Below are positions 1-5,262 of a stretch of 7,723 bases of DNA, piece after piece. Each line of letters starts with the position of its first letter. Within the stretch, counting starts at the first letter, position 1. Under the pieces are notes generated by a model. That model searched no databases. It was not told where the DNA came from and worked only from the letters and a program-made list of their open reading frames with translations. Source of the stretch: an uncultured Bacillaceae bacterium (GTDB lineage: Bacteria > Bacillota > Bacilli > Bacillales > Pradoshiaceae); contig CAJGCH010000139.1 in assembly GCA_904501845.1 (NCBI GenBank), forward strand, positions 1-7,723, in the 5' to 3' direction. The position numbers and the translations under genes are program-made.

Positions 1-760
1 CATATAGATCATCCCCGAGCAATGGATGCCCTAAGTCGGACATATGGACTCGAATCTGATGGGTGCGCCCTGTCAAAAGCTTCAAGCGCACTAATGAATA
101 GGATGTGAAGCAGCGGATGGTTCTGTAGAGCGTTACGGCTGATTGCCCATCAGGACGAACCTCACGCTTAATGATGCTATCTCCCATTCTGCCAATCGGC
201 CTATCAACCTTACCTTCAGAAGGCTGGACATGCCCTTCGACGAAAGCAATATATTCCCTGCTGACACTTTTCTCTTGCTGAGAAAGACTGAACAGGTGAT
301 GGATATGCCTATGCTTAGCAATCAGCACCAATCCAGATGTATCGCGGTCTAACCTTGTCACAATGTGAACTGCCGCCAGATGGCCAATTTGCTCATAATA
401 GTGAACAATCGCATTAGCCAGGCTTCTCGTTGGATGCTCTCTTGAAGGGATTGTGCTCATTCCTGCAGGCTTCTCAATAACCAGCACATAATCATCCTCA
501 TAAACGATGGATAACGGTATATCATCCCCCTTCATTTGTTCACTGCCTGTTTCAGGAGGATATTGAATAACGATTCTATCTTCTGGCTGAATGATATAGC
601 GCACATTCTCGACGCGTTCATTGACCATGATTTTTCCGCCCCTAAACTTGATATCGGTAAGCGCTGCTTTTGAAACCCTTTTACGTGAAAGAAATTCACG
701 CAGGAGGATTCCCTCTTCTTCTTTTGTCGCATTGAAATGTAATGTAAATGGCTTTGCCAT
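1..760 (-). CDS. RluD/RluA-family 23S-type pseudouridine synthase (YjbO-like), 3' end cut by window edge
   Basis: The protein isomerises specific uridines to pseudouridine in RNA, most likely rRNA; which site cannot be read from the sequence. 253 codons are visible from ATG at 760 and the frame is still open at base 1, so the C-terminus is missing. Residues about 13–65 look like an S4-type RNA-binding domain (RVSKAALTDIKFRGG, then KIMVNERV). The catalytic domain follows: IVYEDDYVLVIEKPAGM (about 85–101), the signature TRLDRDTSGLVLIAKH (135–150) with presumed catalytic Asp138, and LLTGRTHQIRVHM (228–240). The usual His of HRLD is Thr here. The start is supported by AAAAAGGA placed 9 nt upstream. 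It is the last visible gene of the relQ–nadK–rluD cluster, but a terminator lies in the 71-nt gap after nadK. The family is certain; orthology to B. subtilis YjbO rests on synteny and recall. Confidence 0.93.
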   Translation of the reverse strand, partial: MAKPFTLHFNATKEEEGILLREFLSRKRVSKAALTDIKFRGGKIMVNERVENVRYIIQPEDRIVIQYPPETGSEQMKGDDIPLSIVYEDDYVLVIEKPAGMSTIPSREHPTRSLANAIVHYYEQIGHLAAVHIVTRLDRDTSGLVLIAKHRHIHHLFSLSQQEKSVSREYIAFVEGHVQPSEGKVDRPIGRMGDSIIKREVRPDGQSAVTLYRTIRCFTSYSLVRLKLLTGRTHQIRVHMSDLGHPLLGDDLY

Positions 761-788
761 TAAAACTCATCCTTTTTCTCAATTTCAT

Positions 789-817
789 AAAAAAGGGGCC
801 GAATACTCTCGGTCCCC
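789..817 (-). terminator. Rho-independent terminator between nadK and the rluD-like gene
   Basis: Read on the minus strand, GGGGACCGA and TCGGCCCC form a GC-rich stem with one bulged base around a small loop, followed directly by six T's (794–789). It lies 14 nt after the nadK stop and 28 nt before the rluD-like start codon. The plus strand has no T run on its far side, so it acts leftwards only. Confidence 0.8.
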
Positions 818-831
818 AAAAATTCTGGATA

Positions 832-1626
832 TCAGTCTGTCACAAAGGAATCGCGAACCCTTCTCCAAAATGGGAATGGCCTGAAGCGCGCGAATTTGAT
901 GCGCTCATCCGCCACCCGGAATTGAATGGATTTCACATCCTTATGCAAAAGGCTTAAATGGTCAATCGTAATTTGAAAATCATCACTTGTCACAGGCTTG
1001 AGCATGCAAGTGTGATGCCCAGGCAAAATGAGCGGCGAGCCTATTGTACGGAAAACTCGATTATTAATCGATGCCATTTCAGTCAGCTGGATAGCTGGTA
1101 TCGATGGGTGGATGATTGCGCCACCTAAAGCTTTGTTATAGGCAGTGCTCCCCGAAGGCGTTGATATACAAAGCCCGTCCCCTCTAAATCGCTCAAAGGA
1201 CTCTCCCCTGATTTCCACATCCATAACAAGGGAACTGCCAACACTTTTTACAGTTGATTCATTTAAGGCCAAATATTTTGACTCCCTGCCCCCATGACTA
1301 TAACGAACTGTAATTTCAAGGAGCGGGTATTCCACCGTCTGATAAGGCGTTTTCGCAATTGCGGTCGCGAGCTTTTCAACTTCGTCTGGCACCCAGTCCG
1401 CATAAAAACCTAGATGACCTGTATGCACACCGACAAAAGAAGTCCGATCAAGGCGCGAGCTATACCGATGAAAAGCATACAATAATGTCCCGTCGCCGCC
1501 TACCGATATGACAATATCCGGCTGGTCCTCGTCATAAATGACTCCGAGGCTATCAAGCTTATCTTTGATTTTTCTCATTAATTCATTTGATTTATTATCA
1601 CCTTTTGACGTGACAGCATACTTCAT
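832..1626 (-). CDS. nadK: NAD kinase (ATP/polyphosphate-dependent NAD phosphorylation to NADP)
   Basis: Cytosolic enzyme that phosphorylates NAD to NADP and so sets the NADPH pool. 264 residues, close to the B. subtilis YjbN/PpnK length. Visible family motifs are [12 protein letters not shown] with GGDGT at 43–47 (catalytic Asp45), [13 protein letters not shown] (66–78), LNES (121–124, the NE nucleotide-binding pair), and the glycine-rich [16 protein letters not shown] (156–171). The last residues, [17 protein letters not shown], are typical of Bacillus orthologues. I chose ATG at 1626 because AGGTGG lies 8 nt upstream; in-frame ATG (1632) and GTG (1638) sit too close to that ribosome site. 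The start is 15 nt after the relQ stop, and the ribosome site directly follows that stop, suggesting translational coupling. The gene ends shortly before the terminator at 789–817. Confidence 0.97.
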   Translation of the reverse strand: MKYAVTSKGDNKSNELMRKIKDKLDSLGVIYDEDQPDIVISVGGDGTLLYAFHRYSSRLDRTSFVGVHTGHLGFYADWVPDEVEKLATAIAKTPYQTVEYPLLEITVRYSHGGRESKYLALNESTVKSVGSSLVMDVEIRGESFERFRGDGLCISTPSGSTAYNKALGGAIIHPSIPAIQLTEMASINNRVFRTIGSPLILPGHHTCMLKPVTSDDFQITIDHLSLLHKDVKSIQFRVADERIKFARFRPFPFWRRVRDSFVTD

Positions 1627-1641
1627 ATTCATCCCCACCTG

Positions 1642-2271
1642 TTAAGTGTTTTTCCCCCTCTTTTTCACGACATAAGCTTGGGCTTCCTGAATTTCAAGCT
1701 TAATCTGAGTCATTTCCTCATCCATGTGAAAGGCAGCCTCAGCAAGGCTTTCGAGCCGTTTCCTCAATATTTCTGGAAATTGGCCGTTATATTTATAATT
1801 AAGCGAATGCTCAATTGTTGCCCAGAAGTTCATCGCAAGCGTTCGTATTTGAATCTCTGCCATGATTTTCTTTTCGCCGTGAATCGTTTGAACCGGATAC
1901 TCAATGACAACGTGATAGGAGCGGTATCCGCTGGCCTTCTTATTGGTGATATAATCCCGTTCCTCGAGAATCGTGAAGTCTGTGCGCTGCCTGAGCAGAT
2001 GAACAACCTGCTTGATATCATCGACGAATTGGCACATGATGCGCAGTCCGGCTATATCTTGGATTTCTGTTTCTAATTTATCTTCGGGTACCCGTTTTTG
2101 ATATGCTTTATCTAGAATACTAGCTACTGGCTTTACACGTCCAGTCACAAACTCAATCGGAGAATGCTCGTTTTCTAAATCGCATTGAGACCGAATGCCC
2201 CTCAGCTTTATTTTTAATTCATCAACCGCCTGTTTATATGGGGCCAAAAATTCTTCCCAATTTCTACTCAT
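1642..2271 (-). CDS. relQ: Small alarmone synthetase RelQ (GTP pyrophosphokinase, YjbM)
   Basis: Transfers pyrophosphate from ATP to GTP or GDP to make (p)ppGpp without a ribosome. Cytosolic; the B. subtilis homologue is a tetramer activated by pppGpp. 209 residues, with no hydrolase, TGS or ACT domains, as expected for the short RelA/SpoT class. Synthetase motifs in order: HSPIEFVTGRVKPVASIL (36–53), QDIAGLRIMCQFVDD (71–85) with Mg-binding Asp72, ASGYRSYH (113–120), AEIQIRT (138–144) with Glu139, and MNFWATIEHSLNYK (147–160). A charged helical tail follows. ATG at 2271 has AGGTGG 8 nt upstream; a GTG at 2283 falls within the ribosome site. It heads the relQ–nadK unit and is divergent from the CYTH gene across 284 bases. 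Confidence 0.97.
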   Translation of the reverse strand: MSRNWEEFLAPYKQAVDELKIKLRGIRSQCDLENEHSPIEFVTGRVKPVASILDKAYQKRVPEDKLETEIQDIAGLRIMCQFVDDIKQVVHLLRQRTDFTILEERDYITNKKASGYRSYHVVIEYPVQTIHGEKKIMAEIQIRTLAMNFWATIEHSLNYKYNGQFPEILRKRLESLAEAAFHMDEEMTQIKLEIQEAQAYVVKKRGKNT

Positions 2272-2456
2272 GGATTCCACCACCTGAATTACTTTTCATA
2301 AACTCTATCTTTGCGAGTCGGATATGGTTCTATCGTATCTGTTTATATGTTCAATTAAGCTTTAGCTGTTCTAGTATGTGCGTATTTAAACATTCTGTAT
2401 TAGTATGTGTTTCGTTTTGTGATAACCATTCCTGCCTAACCCGTTTACTCCTCCCT

Positions 2457-2465
2457 ATTTTATCA
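2457..2465 (-). promoter_or_regulatory. Weak candidate extended −10 element for the relQ operon
   Basis: The minus strand reads TGATAAAAT, a TGn plus TAAAAT extended −10. No −35 hexamer at 17–18 bp is convincing (the nearest is TTAGAT at 19 bp). It is the best leftward candidate I found, but AT-rich sequence produces such matches easily. Confidence 0.25.
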
Positions 2466-2489
2466 CAAGAATATATATCATATCTAAGA

Positions 2490-2518
2490 TTGATGTAAAC
2501 TTCCCAAAAAGTCATAAT
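2490..2518 (+). promoter_or_regulatory. Sigma-A type promoter for the CYTH gene
   Basis: TTGATG (2490–2495), a 17-base spacer, then CATAAT (2513–2518). This puts the transcript start near 2525, about 30 bases before the ATG at 2556 and just upstream of its GGAGG. Both hexamers match consensus at four or five of six positions. Confidence 0.6.
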
Positions 2519-2555
2519 AAGTAGTAAGAATGAACGACATCTGGAGGAATGAAAC

Positions 2556-3155
2556 ATGTCAGAACAAATTGAGATTGAATTTAAGAACTTATTGACCGAA
2601 ACGGAATTCGAACAAATCCTCAAAGCCCATCAAATAGGTGAGAAGCAATTCGTCAAACAAAAGAATTATTATTTCGACACTCCCGAATTTGAGCTGAAGG
2701 ACCGTGCATGTGCCTTGCGTATCCGGGAAAGAGGCGGACGGTATGAAATGACCTTAAAGGAACCTCTTTTGACAGGAGAAGGCCTGCTGGAAACAAACAC
2801 TGAGCTTGATTATGAGAAAGCGTCATCCATCCTGTCTGGCAGCTCTATCTCTCCAATCGATATACGAGATAAAATAAGCCAAATGGGAATTGACCCGGAA
2901 CAGATGTCTTGCTTCGGGACATTGACAACTGCACGAGCGGAGATTCCATATGAAGGAGGCTTGCTTGTCTTTGATAAAAGCACCTATTTCGATGTCACCG
3001 ATTATGAGCTGGAATATGAAACCAATCATTATGAGGAGGGGATGAGAATCTTTGAGGAATTACTGAAAAAGGCAAGCATTCCACAGCGTAAAACCGATAA
3101 TAAGGTTAGACGCTTTTTCACGGAAATGCAAAGAGTGAAAACAAGAGTGGATTGA
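2556..3155 (+). CDS. yjbK: CYTH-domain protein (YjbK-like, probable triphosphate-tunnel phosphohydrolase)
   Basis: CYTH proteins form an eight-strand tunnel that binds a triphosphate with metal ions; members include thiamine triphosphatases, tripolyphosphatases and class IV adenylate cyclases. All 199 residues fit one CYTH domain: the EIEFK signature (Glu6, Glu8, Lys10), YYFDTP (38–43), ALRIRER (53–59, Arg55 and Arg57), MTLKEP (65–70, Lys68), the TELDYE acidic strand (82–87), ARAEI (126–130), VFDKSTYFDVTDYELEYE (138–155), and the NKVRRF end motif (182–187). No acidic, basic or tunnel residue appears lost. GGAGG is 8 nt before the ATG. It is divergent from relQ, a neighbourhood shared with B. 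subtilis. The true substrate is unknown; an inorganic or nucleotide triphosphate is the safest statement. Confidence 0.93.
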   Translation: MSEQIEIEFKNLLTETEFEQILKAHQIGEKQFVKQKNYYFDTPEFELKDRACALRIRERGGRYEMTLKEPLLTGEGLLETNTELDYEKASSILSGSSISPIDIRDKISQMGIDPEQMSCFGTLTTARAEIPYEGGLLVFDKSTYFDVTDYELEYETNHYEEGMRIFEELLKKASIPQRKTDNKVRRFFTEMQRVKTRVD

Positions 3156-3227
3156 CCAACAAACAAGCGACTTGCCGAATCGCCCAGCAAAAAACTTGCA
3201 ATCCTTATAAAAGCAAATCGGCAGACA

Positions 3228-3349
3228 TTCTTTCTCATTTTATCTCGGTACGATAGCTACAATCGTCAGGAGCGTCTTGGCATGATGTCACACTTGCTCT
3301 TACCGCCTATAACGCCGGCCCGGGAAATGGATCAATACTTATACAATAA
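3228..3349 (+). pseudogene. Relic of a YjbJ/CwlQ-like soluble lytic transglycosylase
   Basis: Codons from 3284 to 3331 read DVTLALTAYNAGPGNG, the highly conserved ALxAYNAGPGNV motif of SLT-type peptidoglycan lytic transglycosylases; six more codons reach a TAA at 3347. Upstream in this frame there is a stop at 3254. In another frame (multiples of 3) bases 3228–3256 read FFLILSRYDS, resembling the LxxRYDG segment that normally sits just before the motif, so a frameshift with a small insertion is likely. No ESxFxP or MQLMP catalytic segment is left, and the normal tail after GPGNV is gone. B. subtilis has yjbJ (CwlQ) exactly here, between yjbI and yjbK. No start codon with a ribosome site precedes it. 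I read it as a decayed gene; the left boundary is uncertain. Confidence 0.7.
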
Positions 3350-3350
3350 G

Positions 3351-3379
3351 AAAGATGAGCCCAAAAAGCTCATCTTTTT
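3351..3379 (+). terminator. Rho-independent terminator after the CYTH gene and transglycosylase relic
   Basis: A perfect 10-bp stem (AAAGATGAGC at 3351–3360 with GCTCATCTTT at 3368–3377) encloses a 7-base loop, with TTTTT at 3375–3379. It would end the yjbK transcript, and formerly the transglycosylase transcript, before the yjbI promoter. Confidence 0.88.
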
Positions 3380-3409
3380 AGTTATTTTATTCAGATGAAA
3401 AGCAGGATA

Positions 3410-3439
3410 TTGGAAAATTCAGGTGCCCCTTGCTAAAAT
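3410..3439 (+). promoter_or_regulatory. Extended −10 promoter for the yjbI–yjbH operon
   Basis: TTGGAA (3410–3415), an 18-base spacer, then TAAAAT (3434–3439) preceded by TGC, giving an extended −10. The start would fall near 3446, leaving a leader of about 37 nt. It lies between the terminator ending at 3379 and the yjbI ribosome site. Confidence 0.5.
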
Positions 3440-3482
3440 TATGGTTATATTTAAAACAATTAAAAATAGAGGAGAATGATGT

Positions 3483-3896
3483 ATGGCTGAAGTGAACCTG
3501 ACACCATACGAGGCATTGGGAGAAGCAAAATTACATGAATTGGTAAATGAATTTTATGGTAATGTGGGATCCCATCCGCTTCTTGCTCCCATTTTTCCTA
3601 AAGACCTGAGTGAAACAACTCGTAAACAAACGCAGTTCCTCACTCAGTTTCTCGGAGGACCGTCCATCTACACAGAAGAACATGGACACCCAATGTTAAG
3701 GGTAAGGCATATGCCGTTTGAAATCACACCTGAACGTGCAGATGCCTGGCTGGAATGTATGGCAAAAGCTATGGACACAGTGGAAATTAAAGATCCATTG
3801 AGAGAGTATATATTTGGACGACTGACTATGACAGCCCAGCATATGATTAACACAAAAGAATTCTTTGGAAGCGGTGATCCTTATGCCAAATCATAA
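3483..3896 (+). CDS. yjbI: Group II truncated haemoglobin (trHbO, YjbI)
   Basis: Small cytosolic haem protein with a 2-on-2 globin fold. The B. subtilis homologue binds oxygen tightly and has reported peroxidase-like activity. At 137 residues it has near-standard length. Haem-pocket residues fall at the same positions as I recall for the B. subtilis protein: Tyr25 (B10), Thr45, Gln49, Tyr63 (CD1), proximal His76 in LRVRHMPFEIT, and Trp89 (G8) in DAWLECM. The Tyr-B10/Trp-G8 pair marks group II. ATG at 3483 has AGAGGAG 8 nt upstream. The last 14 bases overlap the start of yjbH, so the two are one operon with likely coupled translation. This ties an oxygen or peroxide-handling protein to the adaptor that controls the thiol-stress regulator Spx. 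Confidence 0.96.
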   Translation: MAEVNLTPYEALGEAKLHELVNEFYGNVGSHPLLAPIFPKDLSETTRKQTQFLTQFLGGPSIYTEEHGHPMLRVRHMPFEITPERADAWLECMAKAMDTVEIKDPLREYIFGRLTMTAQHMINTKEFFGSGDPYAKS

Positions 3897-4725
3897 GGCA
3901 TCATCTTCAAACTGGCATGATTGGTCAACGGTACACCATTTCTTTAAGCCTCTTGAAAAGCCTTTAGAAATCTATGTTTTCATCGATCCTACCTGTCCCT
4001 CCTGTTTCCGGCTCGACCGCATTCTCAAACGCTTGAAACTAGAATATGGCCATTATTTCGCGCTCAAGCATGTCTTTAGCAAGCAACGCGATGTCCGTTT
4101 GCCTGAGAACCCAAGGATTTCACAATCAGGTATATCCTGCGAGAAGCTATGGATTGAGGAGGAATTTGCAGGACACATCACATCCATTGCCATTAAGGCT
4201 GCCGAGCTGCAAGGGAAAAAAGCAGGATACCGCTATTTCAAGAAAATACAAGAATCCCTGTTTATGAAGCAAGAATCTGTCGATTCGCTTGATACCTTAC
4301 TAACCTGCGCAGAGAAGGCAGATATTGACTATGATGAATTTGTCCGCGACCTCCAATCAGAGGGGGCCATTAAAGCATTGGAATGTGATCTTAAGATTAC
4401 AGATGAGATGGATATACAGGTACTCCCTTCCCTTGTCTTTTTCAATCAAAAGATGGAGGAAGAAGGCATTAAAGTTGCCGGATCATACCCATATGAGATT
4501 TATGTACAGATTCTTGAGGAGATTCTTGGATTCCAGCCCAAACCAAATCCGCTCCCAAGCATGGAGGATTGCGCAAAGGAATTCCAGGTCATAACGACAT
4601 CTGAGATAAGCTATATCTATCAAATGGAACCCAATGAAGTCGAGCATGAGATGAAGAAATTAATGCTGAAGCGTACAGTCGAGCATATACCATTGCATTC
4701 AGAAACATTCTGGAAGTATGTTTAG
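3883..4725 (+). CDS. yjbH: ClpXP adaptor protein YjbH/SpxH for Spx degradation
   Basis: The homologue binds the transcription factor Spx and delivers it to the ClpXP protease; disulfide stress lets YjbH aggregate, so Spx rises. 280 residues with a DsbA/FrnE-like thioredoxin fold but no signal peptide, so cytosolic. Visible: His-rich N-terminus (His4, 12, 18, 19; this end is reported to bind zinc in B. subtilis), LEIYVFIDPTCPSCFRLD (28–45) with the Cys38–Cys41 pair, an inserted helical part containing AIKAAELQGKKAG (103–115), and EMDIQVLPSLVFFN (175–188) with the probable cis-proline Pro182. I chose ATG at 3883, which overlaps yjbI by 14 nt. A TTG at 3865 extends the frame, but it lies deep inside yjbI. 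The ribosome site is weak (GGTGAT), consistent with translational coupling. Confidence 0.94.
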   Translation: MPNHKASSSNWHDWSTVHHFFKPLEKPLEIYVFIDPTCPSCFRLDRILKRLKLEYGHYFALKHVFSKQRDVRLPENPRISQSGISCEKLWIEEEFAGHITSIAIKAAELQGKKAGYRYFKKIQESLFMKQESVDSLDTLLTCAEKADIDYDEFVRDLQSEGAIKALECDLKITDEMDIQVLPSLVFFNQKMEEEGIKVAGSYPYEIYVQILEEILGFQPKPNPLPSMEDCAKEFQVITTSEISYIYQMEPNEVEHEMKKLMLKRTVEHIPLHSETFWKYV

Positions 4726-4784
4726 AAAACAAGCCATTTTACTGATTACATTATATAAAAAGAATATAAATATCTGAATAAACA

Positions 4785-4820
4785 AGAAGAAGACTCTGTA
4801 ATCGGACAGAGTCTTCTTCT
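4785..4820 (+). terminator. Long perfect hairpin after yjbH, likely terminator
   Basis: AGAAGAAGACTCTG (4785–4798) and CAGAGTCTTCTTCT (4807–4820) form a perfect 14-bp stem with loop TAATCGGA. On the plus strand the arm ends TCTTCTTCT but no true T run follows. On the minus strand the tail is T-rich (TGTTTATT). It probably ends the yjbI–yjbH message and stabilises its 3' end. Confidence 0.7.
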
Positions 4821-4881
4821 ACATACGAACAAAGGGGATGGGAGAAATTTTTCACGGTCAAACAAAGGGGTAAATGTTTGC

Positions 4882-4899
4882 TAGTGATCAACTTCACAA
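4882..4899. promoter_or_regulatory. Rex/Fnr-like palindrome, site 1
   Basis: TAGTGATCAACTTCACAA has the GTGA-N6-TCAC core of the Rex operator (TTGTGAA-N4-TTCACAA, 12 of 14 fixed positions) and of CRP/FNR-type sites (TGTGA-N6-TCACA, 9 of 10). It would sit in the spacer of a weak possible promoter, TTGCTA (4878–4883) and TTAATA (4902–4907), which would suit repression. Which protein binds, if any, cannot be told from sequence. Confidence 0.4.
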
Positions 4900-4937
4900 T
4901 ATTAATATAACAAATACTTTTTTTTATGGCAAGCTTT

Positions 4938-4955
4938 TTGTGCATTCATTCACAA
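4938..4955. promoter_or_regulatory. Rex/Fnr-like palindrome, site 2
   Basis: TTGTGCATTCATTCACAA matches the Rex operator TTGTGAA-N4-TTCACAA at 13 of 14 fixed positions, and the FNR/CRP form TGTGA-N6-TCACA at 9 of 10. The arms extend to TTTTTGTG and CACAAAAA (4935–4958). It lies 56 bp after site 1. Just downstream is CATAAT (4973–4978), 17 bp from TCACAA at the end of the site, so a bound protein would overlap the −35 area. Confidence 0.5.
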
Positions 4956-4971
4956 AAATGTCACTCTTTTT

Positions 4972-5000
4972 TCATAATCAATCTATAAACACCATACGAT
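4972..5000 (+). promoter_or_regulatory. Weak candidate sigma-E-like promoter for the small membrane protein
   Basis: TCATAAT (4972–4978), a 14-base spacer, then CATACGAT (4993–5000). This resembles the sporulation mother-cell sigma-E pattern (about TCATATT, 14 bp, CATACAAT). It competes with a sigma-A reading that uses CATAAT at 4973–4978 as −10. Motif evidence only. Confidence 0.25.
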
Positions 5001-5028
5001 TATAACAAGCTAAGCTAAATTCTCGAAT

Positions 5029-5036
5029 AAGGAGGG
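5029..5036 (+). promoter_or_regulatory. Strong ribosome binding site that fixes an unusual start
   Basis: AAGGAGGG is a near-perfect anti-16S match. The following codons are ATT (5041, 5 nt after GGAGG) and ACG (5044, 8 nt after); there is no ATG, GTG or TTG at suitable spacing in the open frame. It is the main evidence that the frame beginning here is translated. Confidence 0.8.
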
Positions 5037-5040
5037 AACC

Positions 5041-5217
5041 ATTACGAAAAAATTCTCTCTCATCGGTCTGCTTTTTCTTATTGTCATTTCTTTCTTCCTG
5101 CAATTGCTTGGGCTCATGCATATCATCCCGCTGTACATCTCTTCCCCGATTCTCTTTATGTCTTTCCTTATTTTCATTTATGGGCTTCGGTATAAGAGAA
5201 GGTTCAAAGGATTTTGA
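5041..5217 (+). CDS. 58-residue two-helix membrane protein of unknown function, probable ATT start
   Basis: No function recognised. From the ATT at 5041 the frame reads (M)TKKFSLIGLLFLIVIS and ends at TGA 5215–5217. It has a short basic N-terminus (Lys3, Lys4), a hydrophobic segment at about 5–28, a turn near GLMHIIPLY, a second hydrophobic segment at about 32–48, and a basic tail YKRRFKGF. This predicts a hairpin in the membrane with both ends probably inside, by the positive-inside rule. Support for coding: the strong ribosome site, a clean amphipathic design and a terminator 10 bases after the stop. The ATT start is inferred; ACG at 5044, or a start at an in-frame TTG or ATG further in, would remove part of helix 1. 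Two Rex/Fnr-like palindromes lie upstream. I recall similar small hypothetical proteins in Bacillus but cannot name one. Confidence 0.7.
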   Translation: MTKKFSLIGLLFLIVISFFLQLLGLMHIIPLYISSPILFMSFLIFIYGLRYKRRFKGF

Positions 5218-5227
5218 AGAAATTTAT

Positions 5228-5256
5228 AAAGCGGGGGAACTATTCCCCCGCTTTTT
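5228..5256 (+). terminator. Bidirectional terminator between the small membrane gene and pepF
   Basis: AAAGCGGGGGAA (5228–5239) and TTCCCCCGCTTT (5243–5254) form a perfect 12-bp stem with loop CTA. TTTTT (5252–5256) follows on the plus strand. On the minus strand the tail is TTTATAAATTT. It begins 10 bases after the small gene's stop and lies 6 bases beyond the pepF stop, so it serves both convergent genes. Confidence 0.92.
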
Positions 5257-5262
5257 GCCTTC

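Larger units (their letters stand above)
2272..2555. other. Divergent intergenic region between relQ and the CYTH gene
   Basis: AT-rich 284-base spacer that must hold promoters for both directions. A good sigma-A type promoter for the plus-strand gene is listed separately. Leftwards, the clearest candidate is an extended −10, TGATAAAAT (minus strand, 2465–2457), without a convincing −35, which would give relQ a leader of about 180 nt. B. subtilis has a small gene, yjbL, between yjbK and yjbM; I see no convincing counterpart here. Confidence 0.6.
4726..5040. other. Intergenic region between yjbH and the small membrane protein
   Basis: 315 AT-rich bases with no credible coding sequence on either strand. 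It contains the yjbH 3' hairpin (4785–4820), two exact copies of AACAAAGGGG (4828–4837 and 4861–4870, 33 bp apart), two Rex/Fnr-like palindromes (4882–4899 and 4938–4955), candidate promoter elements, and the strong ribosome site of the next gene (5029–5036). Such a dense set of elements before a 58-residue gene suggests real regulation. Confidence 0.6.

Noticed and set aside
532..732. Minus-strand 66-codon frame overlapping the start of the rluD-like gene.
   Set aside because: It is a shifted reading of the pseudouridine synthase, whose frame from 760 shows clear S4 and catalytic motifs.
1678..2076. Plus-strand open frame of 132 codons opposite relQ.
   Set aside because: It is antisense to a gene with full synthetase motifs and encodes no recognisable protein.
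2351..2460. Minus-strand stretch reading SKRVRQEWLSQNETHTNTEC and ending in TGA, possibly a small gene or a yjbL relic in the relQ leader.
   Set aside because: GGGAGGAG lies just before it, but there is no start codon at suitable spacing and I do not recognise the peptide.
3156..3395. Eighty stop-free codons in frame with yjbK directly after its TGA, suggesting stop read-through.
   Set aside because: The extension has no domain-like composition, runs through the terminator, and part of it overlaps the transglycosylase relic. The yjbK domain is already complete at the TGA.
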